64,000 nucleotides of DNA from NCBI GenBank assembly GCA_029204045.2, contig CM055060.1, positions 54,459,459-54,523,458 of the forward strand. Direction: 5' to 3'. A program made the position numbers and the translations under genes. Each line of letters starts with the position of its first letter. The first letter of the stretch is position 1. The notes beneath the pieces are model-generated. The model did not search any database. It was given only the letters and a program-made list of their open reading frames with translations, and had not been told where the DNA came from. Of this stretch, positions 23,505-35,511 are shown piece by piece. The DNA comes from Tillandsia leiboldiana. Its lineage: Eukaryota > Streptophyta > Magnoliopsida > Poales > Bromeliaceae.

Positions 23505-24436
23505 GATTAGATGGTATCAGAGCAATAGGAAGACGATACCTAGGTTTGGTTAGGAATGAACCCTAGGATGACTTGTGTTCACGAGAGAGCGCAGGGTATT
23601 GGCATAGTGGATTGGAGCTCAGGTGTGTTCACACACAGTTGAGTCTCATTGTTGTGGTTATGAGTGGCGTTTGTACGCACTCTGGTCCTTGGGATCGTTG
23701 TTAGTGCAGGATTAGCCGCGGTCATGGTTTCGGCCGTGGGCTTGATGCTTCAGTGGAGCCAGAGCGCTCGGATCAGTTGCGGTGGTTAAATGTTAAATCA
23801 CCATTCTTGTCGTAATTGTCTAGTTGAGGGTACAGCAGCGGATGACTGCTATTATGGCACCAGCCCCACAGTTTGCCCAGAGATTGAACAAGTTATTGAT
23901 CCTTCAGTGCTCCCGTGTCATGATTCAGTGGCCTATGGGCCCGATGGTAACCCTGTTTGGGATGGACTCGAATTGGCCCCACCTTTTGCCCAGATTTTGT
24001 GGACCGACGTAGATTCTCCGATGAGTTAGTCAGGGTGGTATTTATGACCACGAGGTGGTAGTAACCCCCGATAAAGGTTAGGTCATTAGCATTAAGACTG
24101 TGTTGGGAGGTATGTGATATACCTTTTGATGGGAGTTGTGTCCCCAACTTGTTGTTGGCGACAGATCTATGGTATTTCGCTTTTCTTTTGGTAAGCACGT
24201 TGGCTGCAGACAACGTACTGTCGAAAGAACTGAGGAAATACTCTGCCCTGTAATGGGGAGTATCAGATTGGGTCTAAAAGAGTAACCTGAGAGTTGCTGA
24301 TATTTTGTGACTGATTGTCACTACTGCGAACCTGTTAGAAGCTTAATAGTGGCTTAGTTGACCTTAAGCTTCGGGAATAAAACTTTTTTTTAAGTTGTAA
24401 GTTTCAGGGACGAAACTTCTTTTAAGTTGTAAGTGA
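23505..24436 (+). mobile_element. First internal region of array B (932 bp)
   Basis: It is nearly identical to 12275-13204: the same primer site, the same possible gag remnant (23790-24029) and the same 3' end before TGTAGAAACTCG. It lacks pol domains. Length differences are in A/T runs. Confidence 0.88.
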
Positions 24437-27400
24437 TGTAGAAACTCGAAATATTTTATTTTAATAAATAGAGTAAAAGCGAATTTTGAGCTGGTTTGAA
24501 TTTAAAGGACCTGTGTTGACCTATTTGGTCAAGCGCCAGTGTGCAGGTTGCACTATTTACGAGGCAAAAAGGCTATTTTCCAATCCAGACATGATCTTAG
24601 AAATCCGAGTTGACCGTTACGATCGTCTCGTCGAACTGAGCGAGATTCATATTCAGCACTTTCCGATCTGACGGTCGGATCTTCCAGAAATTGGTGAAGA
24701 AGCGGGTGAAATAGCCGCGACCAAAGTAACAGTGCTCTGTGCACAGTATTACTTAAGTTAACCCTGTAGATGAACAGTAGCCCTTAAGTTTTTGACTCCG
24801 TCGATTGCAACAAGCACTATTTTACTGTTCGGAGTCCGAACATAGCGATCCAAATAGTCGATTTGATCCGTTTCGACGATCTGAACACAATGGCGCTGAT
24901 GGAATTTCTATTTGATGGCCCTAGAGTCTCGAAAAGCGTGATAACCTGTATAGTTAGACAGTAATTATGGACCGAAAATTTATCCGGGCGTTTTGTTGAA
25001 AAACAAAAATCGCTACCTGATAGGTTTCGTCGATCCGGACGTCGTGGCGAAATCCATTTTTTGTTTCGACGACCGAAATGCTTCGAAAAGCGTGAAATAC
25101 GGTCTAAAATGCGATATTTTACGCAATAACCCAATAGTTTATGCTCCGAAAAGCGTGCCACTTACAGGTGAGGGACTAAGCTGTAAGAGGAGTATTTTTA
25201 TTAAAGGACTTAAGTCCAAATAGCGAGAGTTGAGGGACCTGGGAGCAATTGTGCCATACACACTATATAGGTGTATACGCTCGGTTAGGGTTCTACTAAA
25301 CCCTAAACTCGTAGCTGCTACCCCAGCCGCACCCCCCAACAACCTCCTCTCCCTCTGCCGCACCCATAGGAAGACGCGCACCGGCCGCCTCCACCCGTCG
25401 CCGGAGAAGAAGGATCAAGAAAGCCATCTTGATCTCGGGTTTTGGGGAGGAGGGTGCTCGGGAAGGACCAAATCGACCAAGACCCTTCCCTGTGGAGTTT
25501 CCCGTGGAGCCGCAGCCGAGCTGAGGTGGACCCAGCCCCAGCGCCGCCGTGAGCCGCCGCGGAGGTCACCTTCCTATCCAAGTTTTCCGGCGAGGTGAGT
25601 TCTTGGAAAAGATTTATTTTAAAAGGACTTTGGACCACAATAGTTGTTCCTGACGTTGAGAGGGCTCTCTCTGTGAAGTTGGAACCGTCGCCGTTGTCCC
25701 CGTCGCCGGCGAGAGCGTGGGTTGCCGGAATTATCCCTTTTGGCCGACGTCGGGCGCCGCTTTCATCCGGCCGTTGGAAACAAGATCAAGACCGTTGATC
25801 TTTGTCCCCTCGTCGACTGCAAGCTTCCTCCAATATTTGGGGTTGATCGGATAAAGATCCGCGCCGCCAGTCGAAGCCCTAGAAACGGGTCTTTAAACAC
25901 TCCGGCCGAGCCTCGCCGTCCGGCGCCGCCGCTTGCTCCCGACCCCAGCCACCGCTGCAGGAAGCTTCCTGGCGCCGAGGTGATCCTTTTGATCAAGGTT
26001 GCGCCGGGTCTGGGGCCGCCGACCGGATTCCGCCATTAAAGAGTCCATTTTCCGGCGAACTCCTTTTCCGGCGATTCCAAGGCTTCGCGCGGTGAGCAAC
26101 CAACGCAGGTATGTTCAGTATGTTAGTTTGGAGCTCCCCAAACCTTTGCATGTGAACTTGAACGTGGGGTTTAATATTTGTGTAGTTGCACCAATCCTCG
26201 GATCCGTGCTCACCTCCGGCCGCCGCCGCCTCTGGTCGCCGGCGGTGGGTCGGACCTGGCTCAAAGGTTTTCTGGGAGGTCCCTTTAACTGGTGCTCAAC
26301 TTTGTTCAGGGTTGGACTGGGTTGGATCCTCGGTTGGTACGAACCGAGCTTTGTTCAAAATTGAAGAGTTACTCCGGCGAACTCTCCGGCCGGTTTCCGA
26401 CGCACCCGAGGTGAGCCCTCGACTCAGTAGGATACCCAGAGCATGGTGCTCACTTAAAACTTAATTTTTGTTGAGTGTATTTTTAGTAGTAGCATAAGTA
26501 TTAATGTATGCTTAAATGATTATGGGCCAACTTTGCCCTCGGACTTCGTATAAGTCCAAACCAGTGAGCACGGGGTCCGTCTCGTCAAGCCAGACGCACT
26601 GAAACTTACGGCGCTAATTTTGGATTCCTGGTTTTGGAAAACGGATCAAAATAGTGAATAAAATTATGATTTTATGTAAATTTAAAAGTTGTTGGGGATC
26701 AAGTTGCAATTATAACCTTGTGGCTGTCTTCTGATAGTAATTATACACCGACTAGATGTCGTATATAAGTTCCGAAGGCTCCAGTTGAACGGAAATTGGA
26801 TTAAGTTTCGTAAATCGGCAAAATCGTCGATTTTACGGATTTCGGCGCGAGTACGCGTTCCGGTTTAGATTTTGGATTATTGTTGATGCCTCAGAATACC
26901 TACGACACTGTCCTGGTTGGTCTAGTGTCTTGGTATTATCGTCGGAAAACTCTGAAATCCAAATTGGGCTCTAAAAGAATTGCTAAGGGCATTTTGGTAA
27001 ATTAATCACTTAAATTGTTAAGTTGACGACTCAGTCTACCTAAATATCTAAAATATGATGTTTAGGGATCAGTAAATGTAGTTGACAGTTTCAGATTGTT
27101 TTAGTGTTAGTCGGGTTGGGTTTGAGCGAGTCAGTCACTGATCACAGTTTCTGTTCAGGGCCTAGCAGTTCAGCACCAGCCTCCCAGTAGACCAGCGGGA
27201 GTTCGGGATCGGCCTACATTGAGGTGGGTTATCTTCGGTCCGGGCTTGATCTATTCGGCCCTCTGGTTGCTTTAGTCCAGTCGGACACCTGTTATTGACT
27301 AGCCTGTTGATTTTATCTACATGATCCTTCTGATTGATATGGATTTCCTTAGACCTGTCATATACCCCTGATGCTTACATCTACATGCTCTATGACTACT

Positions 27401-28957
27401 CCTGATAGATCTTGATCGACTGAGACGCACTATGATTTCATATACCTGTTTATTAGCTTATTGATTTGATCTATATGACCCATGATGACTTCATCTATAT
27501 ATCACATGATCTTCCCGATAGACATTGATTCCTCTGGATTGTCATATACACCTGTGCTTGACATTATCTGTTACGATTAGTCCCGATGACTGGATCTATT
27601 TGCTAGATGATCATTTCTGATAGACCTTGATCTACATGAGACACATCATATACATATATCTGTTCATCAGCTTTTTCAGTACATAGATCTGCATGATTAG
27701 ATGATACTTGTTGATTCCTGTTAGCCGATATATTGTTGATATCTCGATATGCATGATTGATTGATCCTGATTGATAGATACTACTCGACGTTCCGATATG
27801 CATGATTGATAGATACTACTCGACGTTCCGATATGCATGATTGATAGATACTACTTGATGTTCCGATATGCATGATAGATTCTGATCGATATGATAGATG
27901 ATTCCCTGATGGGATCTCGGCATGTGGCCGACTACTCGGTCACTAGACCGTGAGGTTGATCAGTACGACTTGCCACGCATCGCTGTACTTCACGAACATT
28001 GCCGGGGTCGCTCCCCGTGGCTATTGTTCTTTACCGGTAAAGTGGTCTAGAGGAATGACCCGTGAGCCCCAGATAGCACCTATGGGTGTGGGGTTATGTC
28101 AGTGGGATAGGTGCAGATAGTGGTATGAGCCTGAGGTCCCCGTGACCAATATTGGCATTGATTGGGTACTTGATTTTCTTGTGATTGAAGCATAGATTTT
28201 ATATTTCCATGTGCTTGCATCCTACTCTATTATATTTGATTGATTCTGGTATTTTCCGTACCTGTATATGCACAGTAGGATGATCATGATAAATTCTTTT
28301 ATTATCTCTTGTGGATTTCGTTTACAGGATTTTCAGATTGGTCAGTTATAGTTTGATTAGCATCATTTGTAGTACTCATTATGTACAGTCACTTGATTAT
28401 GCTTCATGCCAGTTTGTTTCACATACCAGCTTGTATTTGATGCCTGCCTATACAGTTACTCAGCATTCTTATTTCAGTATCTGTTATTACATGATTATTC
28501 AGATTCAGCTTTACCCCTTGATCTATTACTATCCGCAGATTATTGTACCCAGTAGGTACGATTAGCTATTTCTCGGCTCGTCGTGCCCACTGGGATACAC
28601 TCCGGTGTATCTCACACCTCCTGGGTGACTGTTTTTCAGGTCCGTTGGGTGGTGAGATATCGGGACACGTTGGTGAGACGATTGCGATAGTATCGACCCC
28701 TTTGTAGTCAGTATATCTCATTTTTCAGCATTTCAGTTTAATTATTATAAATTGACTAGTTTTGCATGCGTAGTTTAGACTACTCTGATATGGACTGATT
28801 ATGATTAGCCGTGCATGTATAGGAAAGGCTCTGTCCAGTTGGGCAGGGAATTTACTATACATGTGGCGGTCTGTTACGCCCGGTTTACGAACTCTGATTT
28901 ATTTAACACAAAAAAAAAAAAAAATTTAGCCTGCTTTTCAAAACTCGGGGCGTGACA
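24437..28957 (+). repeat. Complete central LTR of array B (4521 bp)
   Basis: It is bounded by TGTAGAAACTCG and GGGGCGTGACA and flanked on both sides by internal regions instead of host DNA. The TATA-like box lies near 25263, the GC-rich island at about 25270-26450 and the 35-bp repeats near 27770-27875. A primer site follows at 28965-28976. Confidence 0.93.
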
Positions 28958-29888
28958 GATTAGATGGTATCAGAGCAATAGGAAGACGATACCTAGGTTT
29001 GGTTAGGAATGAACCCTAGGATGACTTGTGTTCACGAGAGAGCGCAGGGTATTGGCATAGTGGATTGGAGCTCAGGTGTGTTCACACACAGTTGAGTCTC
29101 ATTGTTGTGGTTATGAGTGGCGTTTGTACGCACTCTGGTCCTTGGGATCGTTGTTAGTGCAGGATTAGCCGCGGTCATGGTTTCGGCCGTGGGCTTGATG
29201 CTTCAGTGGAGCCAGAGCGCTCGGATCAGTTGCGGTGGTTAAATGTTAAATCACCATTCTTGTCGTAATTGTCTAGTTGAGGGTACAGCAGCGGATGACT
29301 GCTATTATGGCACCAGCCCCACAGTTTGCCCAGAGATTGAACAAGTTATTGATCCTTCAGTGCTCCCGTGTCATGATTCAGTGGCCTATGGGCCCGATGG
29401 TAACCCTGTTTGGGATGGACTCGAATTGGCCCCACCTTTTGCCCAGATTTTGTGGACCGACGTAGATTCTCCGATGAGTTAGTCAGGGTGGTATTTATGA
29501 CCACGAGGTGGTAGTAACCCCCGATAAAGGTTAGGTCATTAGCATTGAGACTGTGTTGGGAGGTATGTGATATACCTTCTGATGGGAGTTGTGTCCCCAA
29601 CTTGTTGTTGGCGACAGATCTATGGTATTTCGCTTTTCTTTTGGTAAGCACGTTGGCTGCAGACAACGTACTGTCGAAAGAACTGAGGAAATACTCTGCC
29701 CTGTAATGGGGAGTATCAGATTGGGTCTAAAAGAGTAACCTGAGAGTTGCTGATATTTTGTGACTGATTGTCACTACTGCGAACCTGTTAGAAGCTTAAT
29801 AGTGGCTTAGTTGACCTTAAGCTTCGGGAATAAAACTTTTTTTAAGTTGTAAGTTTCAGGGACGAAACTTCTTTTAAGTTGTAAGTGA
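28958..29888 (+). mobile_element. Second internal region of array B (931 bp)
   Basis: The organisation is the same as 12275-13204. It carries at least two substitutions against the other two copies: GAGACTGTG for AAGACTGTG near 29547 and CCTTCTGATGG for CCTTTTGATGG near 29577. These small differences show it is not a simple copy-paste duplicate of 23505-24436. Confidence 0.88.
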
Positions 29889-32800
29889 TGTAGAAACTCG
29901 AAATATTTTATTTTAATAAATAGAGTAAAAGCGAATTTTGAGCTGGTTTGAATTTAAAGGACCTGTGTTGACCTATTTGGTCAAGCGCCAGTGTGCAGGT
30001 TGCACTATTTACGAGGCAAAAAGGCTATTTTCCAATCCAGACATGATCTTAGAAATCCGAGTTGACCGTTACGATCGTCTCGTCGAACTGAGCGAGATTC
30101 ATATTCAGCACTTTCCGATCTGACGGTCGGATCTTCCAGAAATTGGTGAAGAAGCGGGTGAAATAGCCGCGACCAAAGTAACAGTGCTCTGTGCACAGTA
30201 TTACTTAAGTTAACCCTGTAGATGAACAGTAGCCCTTAAGTTTTTGACTCCGTCGATTGCAACAAGCACTATTTTACTGTTCGGAGTCCGAACATAGCGA
30301 TCCAAATAGTCGATTTGATCCGTTTCGACGATCTGAACACAATGGCGCTGATGGAATTTCTATTTGATGGCCCTAGAGTCTCGAAAAGCGTGATAACCTG
30401 TATAGTTAGACAGTAATTATGGACCGAAAATTTATCCGGGCGTTTTGTTGAAAAACAAAAATCGCTACCTGATAGGTTTCGTCGATCCGGACGTCGTGGC
30501 GAAATCCATTTTTTGTTTCGACGACCGAAATGCTTCGAAAAGCGTGAAATACGGTCTAAAATGCGATATTTTACGCAATAACCCAATAGTTTATGCTCCG
30601 AAAAGCGTGCCACTTACAGGTGAGGGACTAAGCTGTAAGAGGAGTATTTTTATTAAAGGACTTAAGTCCAAATAGCGAGAGTTGAGGGACCTGGGAGCAA
30701 TTGTGCCATACACACTATATAGGTGTATACGCTCGGTTAGGGTTCTACTAAACCCTAAACTCGTAGCTGCTACCCCAGCCGCACCCCCCAACAACCTCCT
30801 CTCCCTCTGCCGCACCCATAGGAAGACGCGCACCGGCCGCCTCCACCCGTCGCCGGAGAAGAAGGATCAAGAAAGCCATCTTGATCTCGGGTTTTGGGGA
30901 GGAGGGTGCTCGGGAAGGACCAAATCGACCAAGACCCTTCCCTGTGGAGTTTCCCGTGGAGCCGCAGCCGAGCTGAGGTGGACCCAGCCCCAGCGCCGCC
31001 GTGAGCCGCCGCGGAGGTCACCTTCCTATCCAAGTTTTCCGGCGAGGTGAGTTCTTGGAAAAGATTTATTTTAAAAGGACTTTGGACCACAATAGTTGTT
31101 CCTGACGTTGAGAGGGCTCTCTCTGTGAAGTTGGAACCGTCGCCGTTGTCCCCGTCGCCGGCGAGAGCGTGGGTTGCCGGAATTATCCCTTTTGGCCGAC
31201 GTCGGGCGCCGCTTTCATCCGGCCGTTGGAAACAAGATCAAGACCGTTGATCTTTGTCCCCTCGTCGACTGCAAGCTTCCTCCAATATTTGGGGTTGATC
31301 GGATAAAGATCCGCGCCGCCAGTCGAAGCCCTAGAAACGGGTCTTTAAACACTCCGGCCGAGCCTCGCCGTCCGGCGCCGCCGCTTGCTCCCGACCCCAG
31401 CCACCGCTGCAGGAAGCTTCCTGGCGCCGAGGTGATCCTTTTGATCAAGGTTGCGCCGGGTCTGGGGCCGCCGACCGGATTCCGCCATTAAAGAGTCCAT
31501 TTTCCGGCGAACTCCTTTTCCGGCGATTCCAAGGCTTCGCGCGGTGAGCAACCAACGCAGGTATGTTCAGTATGTTAGTTTGGAGCTCCCCAAACCTTTG
31601 CATGTGAACTTGAACGTGGGGTTTAATATTTGTGTAGTTGCACCAATCCTCGGATCCGTGCTCACCTCCGGCCGCCGCCGCCTCTGGTCGCCGGCGGTGG
31701 GTCGGACCTGGCTCAAAGGTTTTCTGGGAGGTCCCTTTAACTGGTGCTCAACTTTGTTCAGGGTTGGACTGGGTTGGATCCTCGGTTGGTACGAACCGAG
31801 CTTTGTTCAAAATTGAAGAGTTACTCCGGCGAACTCTCCGGCCGGTTTCCGACGCACCCGAGGTGAGCCCTCGACTCAGTAGGATACCCAGAGCATGGTG
31901 CTCACTTAAAACTTAATTTTTGTTGAGTGTATTTTTAGTAGTAGCATAAGTATTAATGTATGCTTAAATGATTATGGGCCAACTTTGCCCTCGGACTTCG
32001 TATAAGTCCAAACCAGTGAGCACGGGGTCCGTCTCGTCAAGCCAGACGCACTGAAACTTACGGCGCTAATTTTGGATTCCTGGTTTTGGAAAACGGATCA
32101 AAATAGTGAATAAAATTATGATTTTATGTAAATTTAAAAGTTGTTGGGGATCAAGTTGCAATTATAACCTTGTGGCTGTCTTCTGATAGTAATTATACAC
32201 CGACTAGATGTCGTATATAAGTTCCGAAGGCTCCAGTTGAACGGAAATTGGATTAAGTTTCGTAAATCGGCAAAATCGTCGATTTTACGGATTTCGGCGC
32301 GAGTACGCGTTCCGGTTTAGATTTTGGATTATTGTTGATGCCTCAGAATACCTACGACACTGTCCTGGTTGGTCTAGTGTCTTGGTATTATCGTCGGAAA
32401 ACTCTGAAATCCAAATTGGGCTCTAAAAGAATTGCTAAGGGCATTTTGGTAAATTAATCACTTAAATTGTTAAGTTGACGACTCAGTCTACCTAAATATC
32501 TAAAATATGATGTTTAGGGATCAGTAAATGTAGTTGACAGTTTCAGATTGTTTTAGTGTTAGTCGGGTTGGGTTTGAGCGAGTCAGTCACTGATCACAGT
32601 TTCTGTTCAGGGCCTAGCAGTTCAGCACCAGCCTCCCAGTAGACCAGCGGGAGTTCGGGATCGGCCTACATTGAGGTGGGTTATCTTCGGTCCGGGCTTG
32701 ATCTATTCGGCCCTCTGGTTGCTTTAGTCCAGTCGGACACCTGTTATTGACTAGCCTGTTGATTTTATCTACATGATCCTTCTGATTGATATGGATTTCC

Positions 32801-34409
32801 TTAGACCTGTCATATACCCCTGATGCTTACATCTACATGCTCTATGACTACTCCTGATAGATCTTGATCGACTGAGACGCACTATGATTTCATATACCTG
32901 TTTATTAGCTTATTGATTTGATCTATATGACCCATGATGACTTCATCTATATATCACATGATCTTCCCGATAGACATTGATTCCTCTGGATTGTCATATA
33001 CACCTGTGCTTGACATTATCTGTTACGATTAGTCCCGATGACTGGATCTATTTGCTAGATGATCATTTCTGATAGACCTTGATCTACATGAGACACATCA
33101 TATACATATATCTGTTCATCAGCTTTTTCAGTACATAGATCTGCATGATTAGATGATACTTGTTGATTCCTGTTAGCCGATATATTGTTGATATCTCGAT
33201 ATGCATGATTGATTGATCCTGATTGATAGATACTACTCGACGTTCCGATATGCATGATTGATAGATACTACTCGACGTTCCGATATGCATGATTGATAGA
33301 TACTACTTGATGTTCCGATATGCATGATAGATTCTGATCGATATGATAGATGATTCCCTGATGGGATCTCGGCATGTGGCCGACTACTCGGTCACTAGAC
33401 CGTGAGGTTGATCAGTACGACTTGCCACGCATCGCTGTACTTCACGAACATTGCCGGGGTCGCTCCCCGTGGCTATTGTTCTTTACCGGTAAAGTGGTCT
33501 AGAGGAATGACCCGTGAGCCCCAGATAGCACCTATGGGTGTGGGGTTATGTCAGTGGGATAGGTGCAGATAGTGGTATGAGCCTGAGGTCCCCGTGACCA
33601 ATATTGGCATTGATTGGGTACTTGATTTTCTTGTGATTGAAGCATAGATTTTATATTTCTATGTGCTTGCATCCTACTCTATTATATTTGATTGATTCTG
33701 GTATTTTCCGTACCTGTATATGCACAGTAGGATGATCATGATAAATTCTTTTATTATCTCTTGTGGATTTCGTTTACAGGATTTTCAGATTGGTCAGTTA
33801 TAGTTTGATTAGCATCATTTGTAGTACTCATTATGTACAGTCACTTGATTATGCTTCATGCCAGTTTGTTTCACATACCAGCTTGTATTTGATGCCTGCC
33901 TATACAGTTACTCAGCATTCTTATTTCAGTATCTGTTATTACATGATTATTCAGATTCAGCTTTACCCCTTGATCTATTACTATCCGCAGATTATTGTAC
34001 CCAGTAGGTACGATTAGCTATTTCTCGGCTCGTCGTGCCCACTGGGATACACTCCGGTGTATCTCACACCTCCTGGGTGACTGTTTTTCAGGTCCGTTGG
34101 GTGGTGAGATATCGGGACACGTTGGTGAGACGATTGCGATAGTATCGACCCCTTTGTAGTCAGTATATCTCATTTTTCAGCATTTCAGTTTAATTATTAT
34201 AAATTGACTAGTTTTGCATGCGTAGTTTAGACTACTCTGATATGGACTGATTATGATTAGCCGTGCATGTATAGGAAAGGCTCTGTCCAGTTGGGCAGGG
34301 AATTTACTATACATGTGGCGGTCTGTTACGCCCGGTTTACGAACTCTGATTTATTTAACACAAAAAAAAAAAAAAAATTAGCCTGCTTTTCAAAACTCGG
34401 GGCGTGACA
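29889..34409 (+). repeat. Complete right-end LTR of array B (4521 bp)
   Basis: It is bounded by TGTAGAAACTCG and GGGGCGTGACA and followed by the target sequence AATTC (34410-34414) and the same MITE as at 17722. The TATA-like box lies near 30715 and the 35-bp repeats near 33225-33330. One visible difference from other copies is TTTCTATG near 33656. Confidence 0.93.
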
Positions 34410-34660
34410 AATTCCGTACTTTATACTTATCCCTGGTATAACTAAAATAGCCTTATCCTTTTATCACATAATAAAGCTTGAGGGTAAAAAGGTCATTTAA
34501 CCCAACTAAACCTCTTTATTCCTCTTATTCTTCGTTATCATACCAAACACAAAATCTTTTATTCCTGAAACCATCCCAAATATTTTTTTACACTAATTCC
34601 GTACTTTATACTTATCCCTGGTATAACTAAAATAGCCTTATCCCGTTACCAAACGCACCC
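34410..34660 (-). mobile_element. Tourist/Harbinger-like MITE copies right of array B
   Basis: A partial copy is followed by a longer one. The right end, read on the minus strand, is GGGTGCGTTTGGTAACGGG. It contains CATAATAAAGCTTGAGGG and CCATCCCAAATATTTTTTTA blocks shared with 7541-7754. This copy appears more accurate than the matching stretch at 17722-17966. Confidence 0.65.
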
Positions 34661-34703
34661 TAGAAGTTCACTATCATTCTAGCACCAATGTCTTGGTGCC
34701 ATA

Positions 34704-34860
34704 GAGTACGGCTACTATATTTGTACAAGCACTTTTAGTGCTTGTAAAATTTTTACTGTTAAATCTATTTCTTTTATTAATTTCATCTCTTAAATCATTA
34801 TCCGAAAGACTAAAAACTTACGAATACCAATAACTTATACTTTTAAAAATATAAAAGCTC

Positions 34861-34864
<4 letters not shown>
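34704..34864 (+). mobile_element. (TA)n-associated palindromic MITE (family 2)
   Basis: It starts GAGTACGGCTACTATATTTG, contains TGTACAAGCAC near its start and AAAACTTACGAATACCAATAA toward the end, and finishes AGCTCAATT before a pure (TA)n run. It is related to 47269-47483 (reverse), 47781-47926 and 48349-48560. No coding sequence. Confidence 0.6.

Positions 34865-34941
<77 letters not shown>
34865..34941. repeat. (TA)n microsatellite
   Basis: Pure TA dinucleotide run of about 77 bases at the right end of a palindromic MITE. The equivalent run near 18166-18238 is shorter and interrupted, which is informative about sequence quality or allelic state. Confidence 0.95.
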
Positions 34942-34942
<1 letters not shown>

Positions 34943-35511
34943 TTTTTTAAACTTGAAAATCGATTTTTTAAACTTTTTAAACTTTGAGAACAATCTTCCC
35001 TGATTTTAGAAAGAAATGCGATGGATCAATGTTTTAATAATTTTAAATATAAACACACCGAATAGATGCTCGGATTTATATAAAATGGATAAATGAATAC
35101 AGCAGTTCTGAGAGTTTAATTTTAGATCAGGAAAATAGTATACATGCAGGAAATTACACTAAAAGGACAACCAACAAGCTTGATAAGAACCAGAATATAA
35201 ATACAGCAATGCACGAATTATTTGTGCATCTCTTCACAAATGAAATATTAAGAACTCTCAGAAGACAAAATACATGAGCTGTTTCTTGAGGAAAACATCA
35301 AAGAAATTGTTGAAAAAGAGAAGCAACTCCTGCAATGGGTCAATTCCATCACTCCGCATAACAAATTAGAATTCTCCTTCTTCACATGAATACAAACAAT
35401 GCACGATATCATTCCAATAGCTAAAATGAAAACGTTCAAACTGCGGATTATAAAAATCTCGACATTTTTCGCCCAGTAAATGAGAAAGTTGGGGCGAATG
35501 AATGCTAGAAC
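34942..35511. other. 3' flank of the phosphoglycerate mutase-like gene
   Basis: This is moderately AT-rich non-coding DNA downstream of the minus-strand gene. The 3' UTR probably occupies the part nearest 35511, but no polyadenylation site can be fixed. The 63-aa ORF at 35248-35439 has no recognised features. Confidence 0.5.

Larger units (their letters stand above)
21114..34409 (+). mobile_element. Tandem LTR array: partial LTR - internal - LTR - internal - LTR (array B)
   Basis: The same retrotransposon is present as LTR end (21114-23504), internal (23505-24436), complete LTR (24437-28957), internal (28958-29888) and complete LTR (29889-34409), followed by AATTC at 34410-34414. Three LTRs sharing two internal regions, with no target duplication between units, is the signature of unequal recombination between LTRs of one insertion. 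The copies are almost identical; visible differences are few, for example ATTGAGACT near 29547 for ATTAAGACT, and ATTTCTATG near 33656 for ATTTCCATG. The left end is unknown because of the gap. Confidence 0.88.

Noticed and set aside
7755..34409. Reading the 5.45-kb repeating unit as a tandem gene array or satellite
   Set aside because: The unit is one LTR plus one internal region, with TG...CA ends, a tRNA primer site and a target duplication, which identifies a retrotransposon array.
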